64,000 nt of DNA from Clostridium cuniculi (GCF_004353185.1 NZ_SMUS01000013.1:34345-98344), one strand, 5' to 3'; shown: positions 41,601 through 51,464, numbered from the stretch's first letter. Translations and numbers: made by a program. The notes: a model not told the origin generated them from the sequence alone.

Positions 41601-41972
41601 TTATAAAGTCTGTTTACAAGAGCTAACTGTGACTTCCAATACTCTTGTTAAGAAAGGAAACTTATTTCTCATCATTTTAAAGTTATCTCCATCTTTTAAG
41701 AATCTAGCAGTTCCTTCAAGTAAAAATCCAGTTCCCATATATTTATATCCCATTACTTCATGGCTACCAAGTGTTAATTTAACATTAGGATTAATATTTA
41801 TATTATTTTCTGTTTTTATCATTGCAGCTGCTGGAATTAATATTTTATTTTCTTCCACAATAACTATATAGCTATTCCATGTATTTGATACATGAGCCTC
41901 ATTATTTGCACAAGTTACAATAGAAACAACCCCTTCATTACTTAAGACCTCTAAAAATTTTTCTGTAAACAT
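41601..41972 (-). CDS. pyridoxamine 5'-phosphate oxidase-like flavin-binding protein
   Basis: 123 residues of split-barrel fold: FLEVLSNEGVVSIVTCANNE at the start, AHVSNTWNSYIVIVEENKIL, MIKTENNININPNVKLTLGS and GTGFLLEGTARFLKDG. Binds FMN or F420-like cofactor in this family; substrate unknown. Followed by a ferredoxin gene and divergent from an Rrf2 regulator, which points to an iron- or redox-related role. Confidence 0.85.
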   Translation of the reverse strand: MFTEKFLEVLSNEGVVSIVTCANNEAHVSNTWNSYIVIVEENKILIPAAAMIKTENNININPNVKLTLGSHEVMGYKYMGTGFLLEGTARFLKDGDNFKMMRNKFPFLTRVLEVTVSSCKQTL

Positions 41973-42167
41973 TTTATATTCCTCCTTGAATTATAGATAC
42001 AATGTATCGTCGATAATATTTATCTGGAATAATGATATAATATATTTTTTTTTATGTCAACAATAAAATTCCATTTGCAATTTAATGTAATATAAGTAAG
42101 CTGTCTTGAATGAAATTTAATAATAATGTATGATAAATATATTATTTTTTAAGGAGAGTAAAATTAA

Positions 42168-42671
42168 ATGAAATTTTCAGTAGGAGTAGAATATGCACTA
42201 CATTGTTTACTATATATGGTTAATTTAGATGAAGGTAAATCAGTTGGAATCAGGGATTTAGCAACATTTCAAGGAATATCAGAAAGCTATCTATCTAAGG
42301 TATATGCAAGATTGAGTAAAGCTGGAATAATAAAATCTGTACCAGGAGTAAAGGGAGGATATGCCCTAGCTCGTAGTGCAGATAAGATAACATTTTGGGA
42401 TGTTGTAGAAGCTGTAGAGGGAAGTGAACCATTCTTTCAATGTGCAGAAATAAGACAAAATAATATATTAATAGATAAGAATAACTTACCAGAGACACAC
42501 ACTAAGTGTCCTTGTTTAATAAAAGTAGTAATGTTAGAAGCGGAAAATGAAATGAAAAAGTATTTAAATAATAAGACATTAGGGTGGCTATATAATCAAG
42601 TATATAATAATATACTTCCAAAAGAAATGGAGAAAGCAACCATTGAATGGTTTAAAAACATAAAAAAATGA
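42168..42671 (+). CDS. Rrf2 family transcriptional regulator
   Basis: 167 residues. MKFSVGVEYALHCLLYMVNL and the winged helix (IRDLATFQGISESYLSKVYA, then GVKGGYALAR) are typical. Three cysteines (C95, and CPC near 124) could bind an Fe-S cluster as in related IscR/NsrR proteins. Divergent from the PNPOx/ferredoxin pair, which it may control. AGGAGA before the ATG; terminator after it. Confidence 0.9.
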   Translation: MKFSVGVEYALHCLLYMVNLDEGKSVGIRDLATFQGISESYLSKVYARLSKAGIIKSVPGVKGGYALARSADKITFWDVVEAVEGSEPFFQCAEIRQNNILIDKNNLPETHTKCPCLIKVVMLEAENEMKKYLNNKTLGWLYNQVYNNILPKEMEKATIEWFKNIKK

Positions 42672-42684
42672 TAGTATGAAAAAT

Positions 42685-42739
42685 AATAAAACATCAGTAA
42701 TGTGGCAGTTTAAAGTGGCCTTTTTACTGATGTTTTATT
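42685..42739 (+). terminator. terminator after Rrf2 gene
   Basis: AATAAAACATCAGTA / TACTGATGTTTTATT, with an inner pairing GTGGC / GTGGCC region. Confidence 0.8.
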
Positions 42740-42778
42740 ATTTATTTTTATATAATTTAAATTATAATTATTAAAAAG

Positions 42779-42807
42779 TTGACAAAATTAAAGCTAAATA
42801 CTAAAAT
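42779..42807 (+). promoter_or_regulatory. promoter upstream of GGDEF-EAL gene
   Basis: TTGACA, 17 bases, TAAAAT; about 160 bases before the start, leaving a long leader that contains the short ORF. Confidence 0.75.
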
Positions 42808-42868
42808 TTGCATATATTAGGTATAATTTAAGAGTTTTTGTAATAATTTGTTTTTTAGGAGGGTTTAA

Positions 42869-42904
42869 ATGTATTATAAAATAATAAAAAATTATTTTAA
42901 GTAA
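42869..42904 (+). CDS. possible 11-codon leader ORF
   Basis: AGGAGGG six bases before an ATG giving MYYKIIKNYFK. Lies in the leader of the GGDEF-EAL gene; the ribosome site is stronger than that of the main gene. Confidence 0.4.
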   Translation: MYYKIIKNYFK

Positions 42905-42965
42905 AAGAGAAAATGACTTTATTATTTTATAACTTTATTATTTTATTAGGAAAGAATAAAATTTT

Positions 42966-45191
42966 ATGAAAAATATTGAAAATTTTAATAAAATACATAA
43001 AAAGAACTTAAGAGTAGCAATTTTATTTTTATGTGTTGCAGTTTCAATTATTGGATTATTTTTATTATATATATATATGAATAAAATAAATAATGTTATT
43101 AAAGAAGAAGCCAAAATTACATTAGAAACTGTTTCATCTCAAAATATAATTAATTTAAAAAGTAATATTTCATCTAAGGAAAATTTACTTAGAGAGTTAG
43201 TTAAGAATATTGAAAGTAATAAAAACTTTAACATTGAAAGTATTATTACAGAGCTTAAATCACATAGTGATGTGAATGGATTTTATAATATGGGTATTAT
43301 TGATAAAAATGGAATAGGCTATACTACTCTAGATCAGAAATTAGACTTAAGTAATTATGATTATTTTATCAATGGAATAAATGGAATTAGTCAAATTACT
43401 AGTGGTTATATTAGTGAAGATGGAAAAGAAATACTAAATATATTTACAGTACCTATATATAAAGAAGATAAAGTAGAAATGATACTGACAGCAACGTATA
43501 AAGCAAGTGACTTCTCAAAGCTCATAAATATTACTTCTTTTAAAGGAAAAGGTAAAAGTGTAGTAGTTGATTCGTTAGGGAATTTAGTTTCTCAGGTAAA
43601 TAATTTGAATGAAAATAAATTAGAGGCTATACAGGAGTTTGATACTAATAATATACTAAATATATTAAAAGAATGTATAGATAAATCGGGCAAAAATATC
43701 ATTAGCTACGAATATAAAGATGAGGAGTATTTAGCATACTGTGAAAAGATAGGAATTAATGACTGGCATCTAATATCATATGCTCCTAAAAAAGAGATTT
43801 ATAAAAATATGGAAACTATAAATAAGATTATGGTAAGTGGATATATAATTGTTTATATAAGTATGATAATATTCTTATTTATTTTTTTTATGGAATATAT
43901 TAAGTATCAAAAAAGAATTTCAAAAATTATATTTATAGATGAGTTAACTAACGAAAAAAATAGTGAATATATGAAATTATATTTTAAATATATGAGCCAA
44001 AAAGATAAATTAGATAAGTATATTGTTGTAATGGATATTGATAAATTTAAGAATATTAATATAATGCACGGAAGTGATACTGGAGATAAGCTATTAAAAT
44101 ATATTCCATTAATTTTTAAAGAGTTATTACCTAATGATGAAATATTTAAATATCAAGCGGATGTATTTGCTTGTATTATTTCAGGAGCCTCACAAGAGGA
44201 TATAATAAATAAAATTAGTAAATTTCAAAATAGAATAAGAGAAGATATAGAGAAAAAATTAATTGTTTCAATGAATCTTTCCTTTGGAGTTTGTTCTCTT
44301 CAAGAGTTCGAAGATTTACATTCAATATATAACAATGCTTTAATTTCTAAGAATGAAATAAAAGGAAATGTAAATAAAAAAGTTAATTTTTTTAATGAAG
44401 ATAATAAAAATAAAATTATAGAAAATAGAAAATTTGAATCTAAATTTATAGATTCATTAAAAAATAATGAGTTTGAAGTATGGTATCAACCTAAATATGA
44501 TATGAAAACAAATGAAATTTGTGGAGCGGAAGCATTAATAAGATGGCGCGAAAAAGATGGACAACTTATTTCACCAGCTAAATTTATACCTGTTTTCGAA
44601 AATAGTGGACAGATATTACAACTTGATGAAGCAGTAATAGAAACAACGTTTAAAGATATAAAAGAGATGGATAATTTAGGATTACCTGTAAAGCCAATTT
44701 CGATTAATTTATCAAGGATGCATGTAGAGCATATAGGAATAGTAGATAAAATAAGAGAGTTAATGAAAAAATATGAAGTAAATCCTTCTTATATTTCTTT
44801 TGAAATTACAGAAAGTGCCTTAAATAAAGATAATTATTTAATAAATAAAATTATATTGAAGCTTCAAAAAATAGGATTTGAAGTAGATATAGATGATTAT
44901 GGGGTAGGTAGTTCAACATTAAATTCTATTTATTCTTCTAATTTTGATACATTAAAGTTAGATAAATCATTTGTTGATAATATAGGTGATTTAAAAATGG
45001 ATATAATTATTAAATCTACAATTAATATGGCTAATGAATTAGGAATGAAAATTGTGGCTGAGGGAGTTGAAAATAAAAATCAAGTTGAGTTTTTAATTAA
45101 AAATAATTGTAGTATTGCTCAAGGATATTATTATTCAAAACCATTGGATAAACTAAATTATTTTGAATTATTAAAAAAGAAGGGTAGCTAA
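42966..45191 (+). CDS. Cache-type sensor, degenerate GGDEF, EAL phosphodiesterase
   Basis: 741 residues. Helix at about 17-37, dCACHE-like sensor (YNMGIIDKNGIGYTTLDQKL near 108, then the ISEDGKEILNIFTVPIY part) to about 285, second helix about 290-312. The GGDEF signature reads QADVF (near 405): no cyclase. EAL domain from about 480 with EALIRWREKD, PAKFIPVFENSG and DIDDYGVGSSTL. Related in layout but not close to the EAL pair at 30.6-35.5 kb. Confidence 0.9.
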   Translation: MKNIENFNKIHKKNLRVAILFLCVAVSIIGLFLLYIYMNKINNVIKEEAKITLETVSSQNIINLKSNISSKENLLRELVKNIESNKNFNIESIITELKSHSDVNGFYNMGIIDKNGIGYTTLDQKLDLSNYDYFINGINGISQITSGYISEDGKEILNIFTVPIYKEDKVEMILTATYKASDFSKLINITSFKGKGKSVVVDSLGNLVSQVNNLNENKLEAIQEFDTNNILNILKECIDKSGKNIISYEYKDEEYLAYCEKIGINDWHLISYAPKKEIYKNMETINKIMVSGYIIVYISMIIFLFIFFMEYIKYQKRISKIIFIDELTNEKNSEYMKLYFKYMSQKDKLDKYIVVMDIDKFKNINIMHGSDTGDKLLKYIPLIFKELLPNDEIFKYQADVFACIISGASQEDIINKISKFQNRIREDIEKKLIVSMNLSFGVCSLQEFEDLHSIYNNALISKNEIKGNVNKKVNFFNEDNKNKIIENRKFESKFIDSLKNNEFEVWYQPKYDMKTNEICGAEALIRWREKDGQLISPAKFIPVFENSGQILQLDEAVIETTFKDIKEMDNLGLPVKPISINLSRMHVEHIGIVDKIRELMKKYEVNPSYISFEITESALNKDNYLINKIILKLQKIGFEVDIDDYGVGSSTLNSIYSSNFDTLKLDKSFVDNIGDLKMDIIIKSTINMANELGMKIVAEGVENKNQVEFLIKNNCSIAQGYYYSKPLDKLNYFELLKKKGS

Positions 45192-45344
45192 AATAGAGAA
45201 AGTGTTAATAGTACTAAAAGATAAAATAATATGAAGTTTATAAAAGATTAAAAAATTTTAATTTTACTCTCATTCTTTCTTCATGAAAAATATTATTTTA
45301 TATTATATAATTCATATTACAGATTAAGAAAAAGGGGAAATAAT

Positions 45345-45692
45345 ATGAATAAATATTTAGAAAGTATAAGAGAAATAATAAGTAAAAGCAAGAAAAAAAT
45401 AATAAGAAAAATTTCTATATTAATAGCTGTATTAGTAATAATAGGAGCTGTAGGTGTTATAACTGTATATAGTATAGCTAAATCTAATATTAATTATACG
45501 GTTGATGAAGCAAAGAAAGTGGCACTTCAAGCAGTTGAAGGAGAAGTAATAGGTATTAATAAAAAATTAGAATTAGACACTTTCAGCTTTGAGTATGAAT
45601 TTAAAATAAAGGATTCAAATAACATACTTATGGAAGTTACTGTTGATTCAAGTTTAGGTGCTATTACGGACTTAGATAATTATTATGATTAA
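45345..45692 (+). CDS. single-pass PepSY-domain protein
   Basis: 115 residues. Basic N-terminus, one membrane helix (about 24-44, ISILIAVLVIIGAVGVITV) and an external PepSY domain with the typical TVDEAKKVALQAVEGEVIG opening. First gene of a row with a response regulator, histidine kinase and PepSY lipoprotein. May modulate the kinase or a protease. Confidence 0.85.
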   Translation: MNKYLESIREIISKSKKKIIRKISILIAVLVIIGAVGVITVYSIAKSNINYTVDEAKKVALQAVEGEVIGINKKLELDTFSFEYEFKIKDSNNILMEVTVDSSLGAITDLDNYYD

Positions 45693-45731
45693 AATTACAT
45701 ATATGAAGTAACTTATAAAGGAGTAGACAAA

Positions 45732-46400
45732 GTGAAAAGCATATTAATTGTTGAGGATGAACCTAATATTTCTGATTTTATAAAAGGAGAATTGGAATAT
45801 GAGGGATATAATGTTTGTATTAAAGAGGATGGTAGGAAGGGGTTAGAAGAGGCTTTAAGAAAAGAATACGATCTTGTAATACTGGATGTTATGCTTCCTT
45901 CAATGAATGGATTTGAAATATGTAGAAGATTAAAAAGGGAAAAGCAGACTTCAGTAATAATGCTTAGTGCAAAAGATAGTGTAATTGATAAAGTTAATGG
46001 TTTGCAAATAGGAGCAGATGATTACATAGCTAAACCTTTTGCAATAGAAGAATTACTTGCACGTATTGAAGTAGTTTTTAGAAGACAAGATAGTTTAAGT
46101 AATTATATAGTAAGGTTTAAGGATATTGTAATTAATAAAAGCTCAAGGATTGTAAAAAAAAATGGAACAGAGATAAATTTAACTAACAAAGAATATGAAC
46201 TATTAACAATATTAATAGATAATAAAGATAGGGTAGTTACTAGAGAAGAATTGTTAGAAAAAATATGGGGATATGGGTATGAACCAGAAACTAATGTTAC
46301 AGATGTATATATTAGATATTTAAGATCAAAGTTAAATAATGAAGATAAGGAAGAGTATATACAGACAGTTAGATCAATTGGTTATATCATGAGGAGTTAG
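45732..46400 (+). CDS. OmpR-family response regulator
   Basis: 222 residues from a GTG behind AAAGGAG. Receiver domain with Asp52 (VILDVMLP), acidic pair EDE near residue 8 and Lys in DYIAKPF. C-terminal winged helix from about 125 (LTNKEYELLTILIDNK, TNVTDVYIRYLRSKL). Two bases before the kinase gene. Confidence 0.95.
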   Translation: MKSILIVEDEPNISDFIKGELEYEGYNVCIKEDGRKGLEEALRKEYDLVILDVMLPSMNGFEICRRLKREKQTSVIMLSAKDSVIDKVNGLQIGADDYIAKPFAIEELLARIEVVFRRQDSLSNYIVRFKDIVINKSSRIVKKNGTEINLTNKEYELLTILIDNKDRVVTREELLEKIWGYGYEPETNVTDVYIRYLRSKLNNEDKEEYIQTVRSIGYIMRS

Positions 46401-46402
46401 TT

Positions 46403-47773
46403 ATGAAAACTAAAAAGTTACCTATATTTTTAGAAATTATGAAAAATTCATTTTTTATAATTAGCTTAATTTTAGTTATATATACAATTGGTCAATTAAT
46501 TACATTTTGGGTGTTTACAGATGAATATGAAAGAGACTTATTAAAAGATAGGTATAAAGAGATAACTAGTTTATCCAAGGATATAAATGTAGATATATCA
46601 GAAAGTGGATTTTATGAGTATTTACAGCAGTTAACTAATAATGATGACGAAGGTATAAGGATTTATTCTTTAGATAAAGTATATTACGAATCTAAAACAG
46701 AAATATGGAATGAGATTAAATTGGATTATGTAAATCAAGAAACTATAATGAACTCTAAGTTTTTTGATTTTGAGCTATATATGGTTATAACAGGTCCAAT
46801 AAATATAGGGAATTCTCAATATATAATACAAATAGTTAGAGAAAATGATATGTTTCAGGAATTTATTGAAAGTTCATTACCAATTTTAATTTTTACATTA
46901 ATTTTAGGTCTAGTTTTAAGTGGAATAGGAGCTATGTATGTTTCTAAGAATTTTATAAATAGGCTTAGAAGACTTATAACAACTATGAATGAAATAAAGG
47001 AAAAAGGAATTAATAAAAGGGCTGAAATTTCAGAACTAAATGATGAAGTAGATAAAGTAAATATTGTTTTTAATTCGATGATGGATGAATTAGAGGATGC
47101 ATTTCATGAGCAGAGTAGATTTGTATCCGATGCATCACATGAGTTAAAAACACCACTAACAGCACTTCATGGACATTTAAGTATGTTAAAAAGGTGGGGA
47201 AAAAATGATAAACAACGTTTAGAAAAATCATTAGATATATGTCTAAAAGAGGTAGAAAGATTAAAGAAATTAGTAAATGATATGCTACTATTGTCTAAAG
47301 CGGAAAAAACAGAAGTGGATTTTAATAAATTAGATGAAATTGATCCAATAATAGTAGTTTATGAAGTGGTAGAACATTATAAAATTTTAAACCCGAATGT
47401 AAAATATATAATTAATATTGAAGAAAATATAAAAGTTAAAATCGACCCAAATGACTTAAAGCAATTATTAATTATATTTATCGATAATTCAATAAAGTAT
47501 AATAATAAGGATAATATAGAAATTCAAATAATATTAAAAAATGAATTAGGTAAATTAAAGTTAGAAGTCAGGGATAATGGAATTGGAATACCAAAGAATG
47601 AAATCAATAATGTTATGAAAAGGTTTTATAAAATTGATAAATCTAGAGTAAATAATAATTCCTTTGGAATTGGACTATCTATTGCAAATAGAATAGTAAA
47701 TAATTATAATACTAAAATTTATATAGAGAGTGAATTAGACAAATATACAATAATAAGAGTCTATTTAAAATGA
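46403..47773 (+). CDS. sensor histidine kinase
   Basis: 456 residues. Two membrane helices (about 15-36 and 158-180) around a 120-residue outside region, HAMP (182-235), HisKA with His246 in SDASHELKTPLTAL, and HATPase with FIDNSIKYN, DNGIGIP and SFGIGLSIA boxes. Partner of the preceding regulator. The PepSY proteins on both sides suggest a cell-envelope signal. Confidence 0.95.
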   Translation: MKTKKLPIFLEIMKNSFFIISLILVIYTIGQLITFWVFTDEYERDLLKDRYKEITSLSKDINVDISESGFYEYLQQLTNNDDEGIRIYSLDKVYYESKTEIWNEIKLDYVNQETIMNSKFFDFELYMVITGPINIGNSQYIIQIVRENDMFQEFIESSLPILIFTLILGLVLSGIGAMYVSKNFINRLRRLITTMNEIKEKGINKRAEISELNDEVDKVNIVFNSMMDELEDAFHEQSRFVSDASHELKTPLTALHGHLSMLKRWGKNDKQRLEKSLDICLKEVERLKKLVNDMLLLSKAEKTEVDFNKLDEIDPIIVVYEVVEHYKILNPNVKYIINIEENIKVKIDPNDLKQLLIIFIDNSIKYNNKDNIEIQIILKNELGKLKLEVRDNGIGIPKNEINNVMKRFYKIDKSRVNNNSFGIGLSIANRIVNNYNTKIYIESELDKYTIIRVYLK

Positions 47774-47785
47774 TTGGAGGATAAA

Positions 47786-48313
47786 ATGAAAAAATTAAAG
47801 TTAGTAATAATTACAACAATAATTAGCATTAGCTTAATGGGATGTAGCAATTCAAAAGTATTAAATAATAAAACAGTAACTATTGATGAAGCTAAGGAAA
47901 TAGCATTAAAACATGCAGGATTAACAAGTGATCAAGTATCATTTGTTGAAGCAGAAAGTGATATAGATAATGGAGTAGAAAAATATAATATAGAATTTTA
48001 CTGTGATAATAAAGAATATGATTATGAGATAAATTCAAATAATGGAGAAATAATAAAATATGATTATGATGCAGAATATAATCAAAATCAAAATAATGTA
48101 AATAGTGTAGTTAATATTTCTGAAGAACAAGCAAAAGAAATAGCCCTAAAACATGCAGGGATAACAAGTGATCAAGTTTCATTTATTAAATTTGGAGTTG
48201 ATGTAGATAACGGAATACAAATATATGAAGTAGAGTTTTACTATAATAATAGAGAATATAGTTATGAAATAAATGCTAATACTGGAGAAATATTATCTTA
48301 CGAACAAGATTAA
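47786..48313 (+). CDS. lipoprotein with two tandem PepSY domains
   Basis: 175 residues. Lipobox LMGC near residue 20. Two near-identical PepSY units (about 33-95 and 110-175) both containing IALKHAG followed by TSDQVSF. Start ATG 47786 behind TTGGAGG; the TTG at 47774 is part of that site. Transcribed with the two-component genes; expected on the outer face of the membrane. Confidence 0.88.
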   Translation: MKKLKLVIITTIISISLMGCSNSKVLNNKTVTIDEAKEIALKHAGLTSDQVSFVEAESDIDNGVEKYNIEFYCDNKEYDYEINSNNGEIIKYDYDAEYNQNQNNVNSVVNISEEQAKEIALKHAGITSDQVSFIKFGVDVDNGIQIYEVEFYYNNREYSYEINANTGEILSYEQD

Positions 48314-48546
48314 TATTAATTAATGTATCTAATATGTATCATAGAATATTTTTATTTGGCAATATAGAATTATTTAATAAAAATTAAAATAAAAAAGTTA
48401 AAAATTTTCTGACAGACAAATTAAAAAGAAAAAATTAAAAGTATATATTTGTATTAATGGTAAATTATACGATCACATGTTTACAAAAAAGTATAAATAT
48501 TGTAATATTTTCTTTGATAGTGAAATTTTATGCGATGGAGGGAATT

Positions 48547-49134
48547 ATGAAAAGTTTAAAAGGAACAAAAACTGCAGAAAATTTAATGAAATCATTTGCT
48601 GGAGAAAGCCAAGCTAGAACAAGATATACATATTATTCAAGTATAGCTAAAAAACAAGGTTATGTTCAAATTTCAAACATATTCATGGAAACTGCTGAGC
48701 AAGAAAAAGAACATGCTAAGAAGTTTTATAAATTTTTAAAGGAAGATTTTAAAGATGAGGCTATTGAAATAACAGCATCATATCCTGTATCATTCCATGA
48801 AGATACATTATTAAATTTAAAGGCTGCAGCAGCTGGTGAAAATGAAGAGTGGACAGAGTTATATCCTGAGTTTGCTAAAACAGCAAGAGAAGAGGGATTT
48901 GAAGTTATTGCTACTGCTTTTGAAAAAATATCTGAGGTTGAAAAAAGACATGAAGCTAGATATTCAAAATTAGCTAAAAATATTGAAGAAGGTTCAGTAT
49001 TTAAAAAAGAAGAGCCTGTATTATGGAAATGTCTAAATTGTGGATACATATATGAGGGGGCAGAAGCACCTATTAGTTGCCCAGCTTGTGCACATCCTCA
49101 AGGATACTTTGAAGTATTTGTAGAAGCGTATTAA
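48547..49134 (+). CDS. rubrerythrin
   Basis: 195 residues. N-terminal diiron ferritin-like domain (FAGESQARTRYTYYSSIAKK, METAEQEKEHAKKF, and EKRHEARY) and C-terminal rubredoxin-like Fe(Cys)4 site (CLNCGYIYEG and CPACAHP). NADH-linked peroxide reduction in anaerobes. The open frame extends upstream to 48457, but GGAGG stands before the ATG at 48547 and the family starts there. Confidence 0.95.
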   Translation: MKSLKGTKTAENLMKSFAGESQARTRYTYYSSIAKKQGYVQISNIFMETAEQEKEHAKKFYKFLKEDFKDEAIEITASYPVSFHEDTLLNLKAAAAGENEEWTELYPEFAKTAREEGFEVIATAFEKISEVEKRHEARYSKLAKNIEEGSVFKKEEPVLWKCLNCGYIYEGAEAPISCPACAHPQGYFEVFVEAY

Positions 49135-49265
49135 TATATTATAAAATGTTATTGGATAGTTCTTTGAAATAGGAGCTATCCTTTTAAGTTTTGAGATTTA
49201 TAAATGAAACTGAATTCAAAATACTGGATTAATTTTAAGAATTTATAAAAAATAATCAAAAAAAG

Positions 49266-49294
49266 GTTGTAATTAAGAAAATACTATGTTATTA
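49266..49294 (+). promoter_or_regulatory. promoter of zinc-ribbon gene copy 2
   Basis: TTGTAA, 17 bases, TATTAT; equivalent to 40973-41001. Confidence 0.75.
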
Positions 49295-49404
49295 TAAGAG
49301 AGTAGCAAAGTTGCTAACAAAAAAGTTTCATTTAGGTAAATAGTTTCTCGAAAATTAGAGATTATTATATCGATTTAGAATCTTTAATTTTAGGAGGAAT
49401 ATTT

Positions 49405-49557
49405 ATGACAGATAAGACAATAACATGTAGAGATTGCGGAAGTGAATTCATATTTTCAGTAGGAGAACAAGAATTCTATAAGGAAAAAGGATTCGATAAT
49501 GAGCCAACAAGATGTGTATCTTGTAGAAGAGCTAAGAAAGAACAAAATAGAAGATAA
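49405..49557 (+). CDS. zinc-ribbon protein (zf-trcl type), copy 2
   Basis: 50 residues, differing from copy 1 (41111) by Val to Ile and Glu to Asp. The 5' leader and 3' terminator are also nearly identical, 8.3 kb apart. See the findings for the conserved leader. Confidence 0.9.
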   Translation: MTDKTITCRDCGSEFIFSVGEQEFYKEKGFDNEPTRCVSCRRAKKEQNRR

Positions 49558-49571
49558 TTTTAGATTGTTAT

Positions 49572-49600
49572 AGGTTGTAGTTTAAACTACAACCTTTTTT
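49572..49600 (+). terminator. terminator of zinc-ribbon copy 2
   Basis: Same palindrome as at 41278. Confidence 0.93.
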
Positions 49601-49629
49601 CATGGTTTATTATAAAATTATATAAAAAT

Positions 49630-49672
49630 AATATGAGCCCTGTAATACTTTAAATTACAGGGCTCATATTAT
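49630..49672. terminator. terminator of gltS
   Basis: AATATGAGCCCTGTAAT / ATTACAGGGCTCATATT, perfect, usable in both directions. Confidence 0.88.
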
Positions 49673-49708
49673 TTTTATATAACGATTTATATTAATTTTT
49701 GTACATTT

Positions 49709-50932
49709 TTAAGAAAGAAAAGCAATAAATCCATATATAATTCCTATATTTATAAAATCTATAAATAATGCTCCTACTATTGGAACTATAAAGAATGCAG
49801 TTTTAGAATATAAATATTTCTCAGTAACTGAATTCATATTAGCCATTGCATTTGATGTAGATCCCATTGCAAATCCAGTTAAACCTGCTACCATTACGGC
49901 AGAGTCATAATTTTTACCCATTAATCTATATGATACAAACATACCATAAAAATACATTAGTGCACATTGAGCTAAAAGTAAAATTAACATTGGAAGTGCT
50001 AAGTCCACTAAATGCCAAAGCTTTAATGTTATAAGTGCCATACCAAGGAATAGATTTAATGATACTTCTCCAACTACCTCAATTTCCTCTAAAGGGGATT
50101 TTAAAATAGTTGAGTTATCAGAAATATTTCTTATAACAGCAGCCACAAGCATTGAACCTATATATGCTGGGAAAGTTACTCCAGCAAACCATTTTCCAAC
50201 AAATGAGTTTAAAGCATCAGTTAGATAAGTTCCAAGAGCCATGGCTATTAGTATTTGAAAGAAAGCCATACTGATTTTATTAGTATCTAGCGTAGTTTTT
50301 TTAGTATCTATAATAGATAAATCAAAATCATCTTCATTAGATAATTGAGATTTTTTCTTATTTATTAAATTATTTTTAACAATCAAACGATTAGCCATGG
50401 GACTACCAAGAAAAGAACCAGCAATAAGTCCAAATGTTGCAGCTGTTAGGGCTACTGTTAGGGCTTCAGGATATCCAAGTGCTTCAATACTAGGTGCTAC
50501 AGCTGCCGATGTTCCATGGCCACCTGTTAACGCAGGTGAGGCTGTAAGTAGTGCTAGAAGTGGATTAATTCCTACAAATTCTGCAAGACCAACAGCTAAT
50601 ACATTTTGAAGGGCAGCTAAGACTGTAGCTATAAGTAAAAATATTAATATTTGTTTACCGCCGACTTTAAGCATCTTTAAGCTTGCATTAAATCCAACGG
50701 TACAGAAAAACATTGTTTGAAAAAATGTTTGCAATGTTGTATCAAATTCAAATACAGCAATATTACTTTGTCTAAGAATCATATGTACAATTGAAAATAT
50801 AAGTCCACCAATTACGGGAGAGGGGATAGCATATTTTGAAAATAACGGAATATTGTTTTTAACTGCTTTTCCAACTAAAAGGAAAATTACAGCTAATCCG
50901 ATAGATTGAATCATATTAAATTGAATTGTCAT
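49709..50932 (-). CDS. gltS: sodium/glutamate symporter
   Basis: 407 residues, about 11 membrane helices in two inverted halves. Family marks: KYAIPSPVIGGLIFS near 35, GHGTSAA near 138, and the second-half equivalent MVAGLTGFAMGSTSNAMANM near 345. Imports glutamate with sodium. AGGAGG before the start. Alone, bounded by a terminator. Confidence 0.92.
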   Translation of the reverse strand: MTIQFNMIQSIGLAVIFLLVGKAVKNNIPLFSKYAIPSPVIGGLIFSIVHMILRQSNIAVFEFDTTLQTFFQTMFFCTVGFNASLKMLKVGGKQILIFLLIATVLAALQNVLAVGLAEFVGINPLLALLTASPALTGGHGTSAAVAPSIEALGYPEALTVALTAATFGLIAGSFLGSPMANRLIVKNNLINKKKSQLSNEDDFDLSIIDTKKTTLDTNKISMAFFQILIAMALGTYLTDALNSFVGKWFAGVTFPAYIGSMLVAAVIRNISDNSTILKSPLEEIEVVGEVSLNLFLGMALITLKLWHLVDLALPMLILLLAQCALMYFYGMFVSYRLMGKNYDSAVMVAGLTGFAMGSTSNAMANMNSVTEKYLYSKTAFFIVPIVGALFIDFINIGIIYGFIAFLS

Positions 50933-51464
50933 TAAAAGTCCTCCTAAAAGTTATAAAAGTATTTTTAATTTATAATTAGTAATGTGAAATTTTAATTTTA
51001 TATAGGAAATTACATAGAGATATTATTTGTAGAATTACATTATTATATGAATAATATTAGCTTAGCAGATTATTTGGGGCATAATTAGACTTGCTTCAGT
51101 ATAAATATTAATATTTATATTAATATAGGCGATATTCTACAAAAAGGTAAATAATAGTATACAATTATTACTAATTAAATATTAATTTAGCATATATACA
51201 GAAAATGTTCAATAAGGATTATATTATAAAAAAAGAGAATATAATCATTTAATTCTCTCAAGATAATGATGAAATCATTTAGAACACAGGTTTACAGTTT
51301 TTTATTTATAGTACTTTAATAATATATGTAAAAAAATACAATATTAAATTAAATAATAGCCTTAAGCGTTAAAAAATGACGTTTAAGGCTATTTTTATTA
51401 TTTATAAATATTATAAAATAAATAAGTTTATTTAAAAAAAGGAAAAATTTTTTAAAAATATCTA
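50933..51464. other. gene-free region with an orphan terminator
   Basis: About 530 very AT-rich bases without a credible frame. Contains the hairpin at 51354-51396, followed 69 bases later by the ahpC promoter. Confidence 0.5.
51354..51396 (+). terminator. orphan terminator
   Basis: AATAGCCTTAAGCGT / ACGTTTAAGGCTATT with T run, over 400 bases from any gene it could end. Confidence 0.8.

Noticed and set aside
41423..41626. 67-codon plus-strand frame
   Set aside because: Shadow of the minus-strand ferredoxin, whose eight cysteines and ribosome site are clear.
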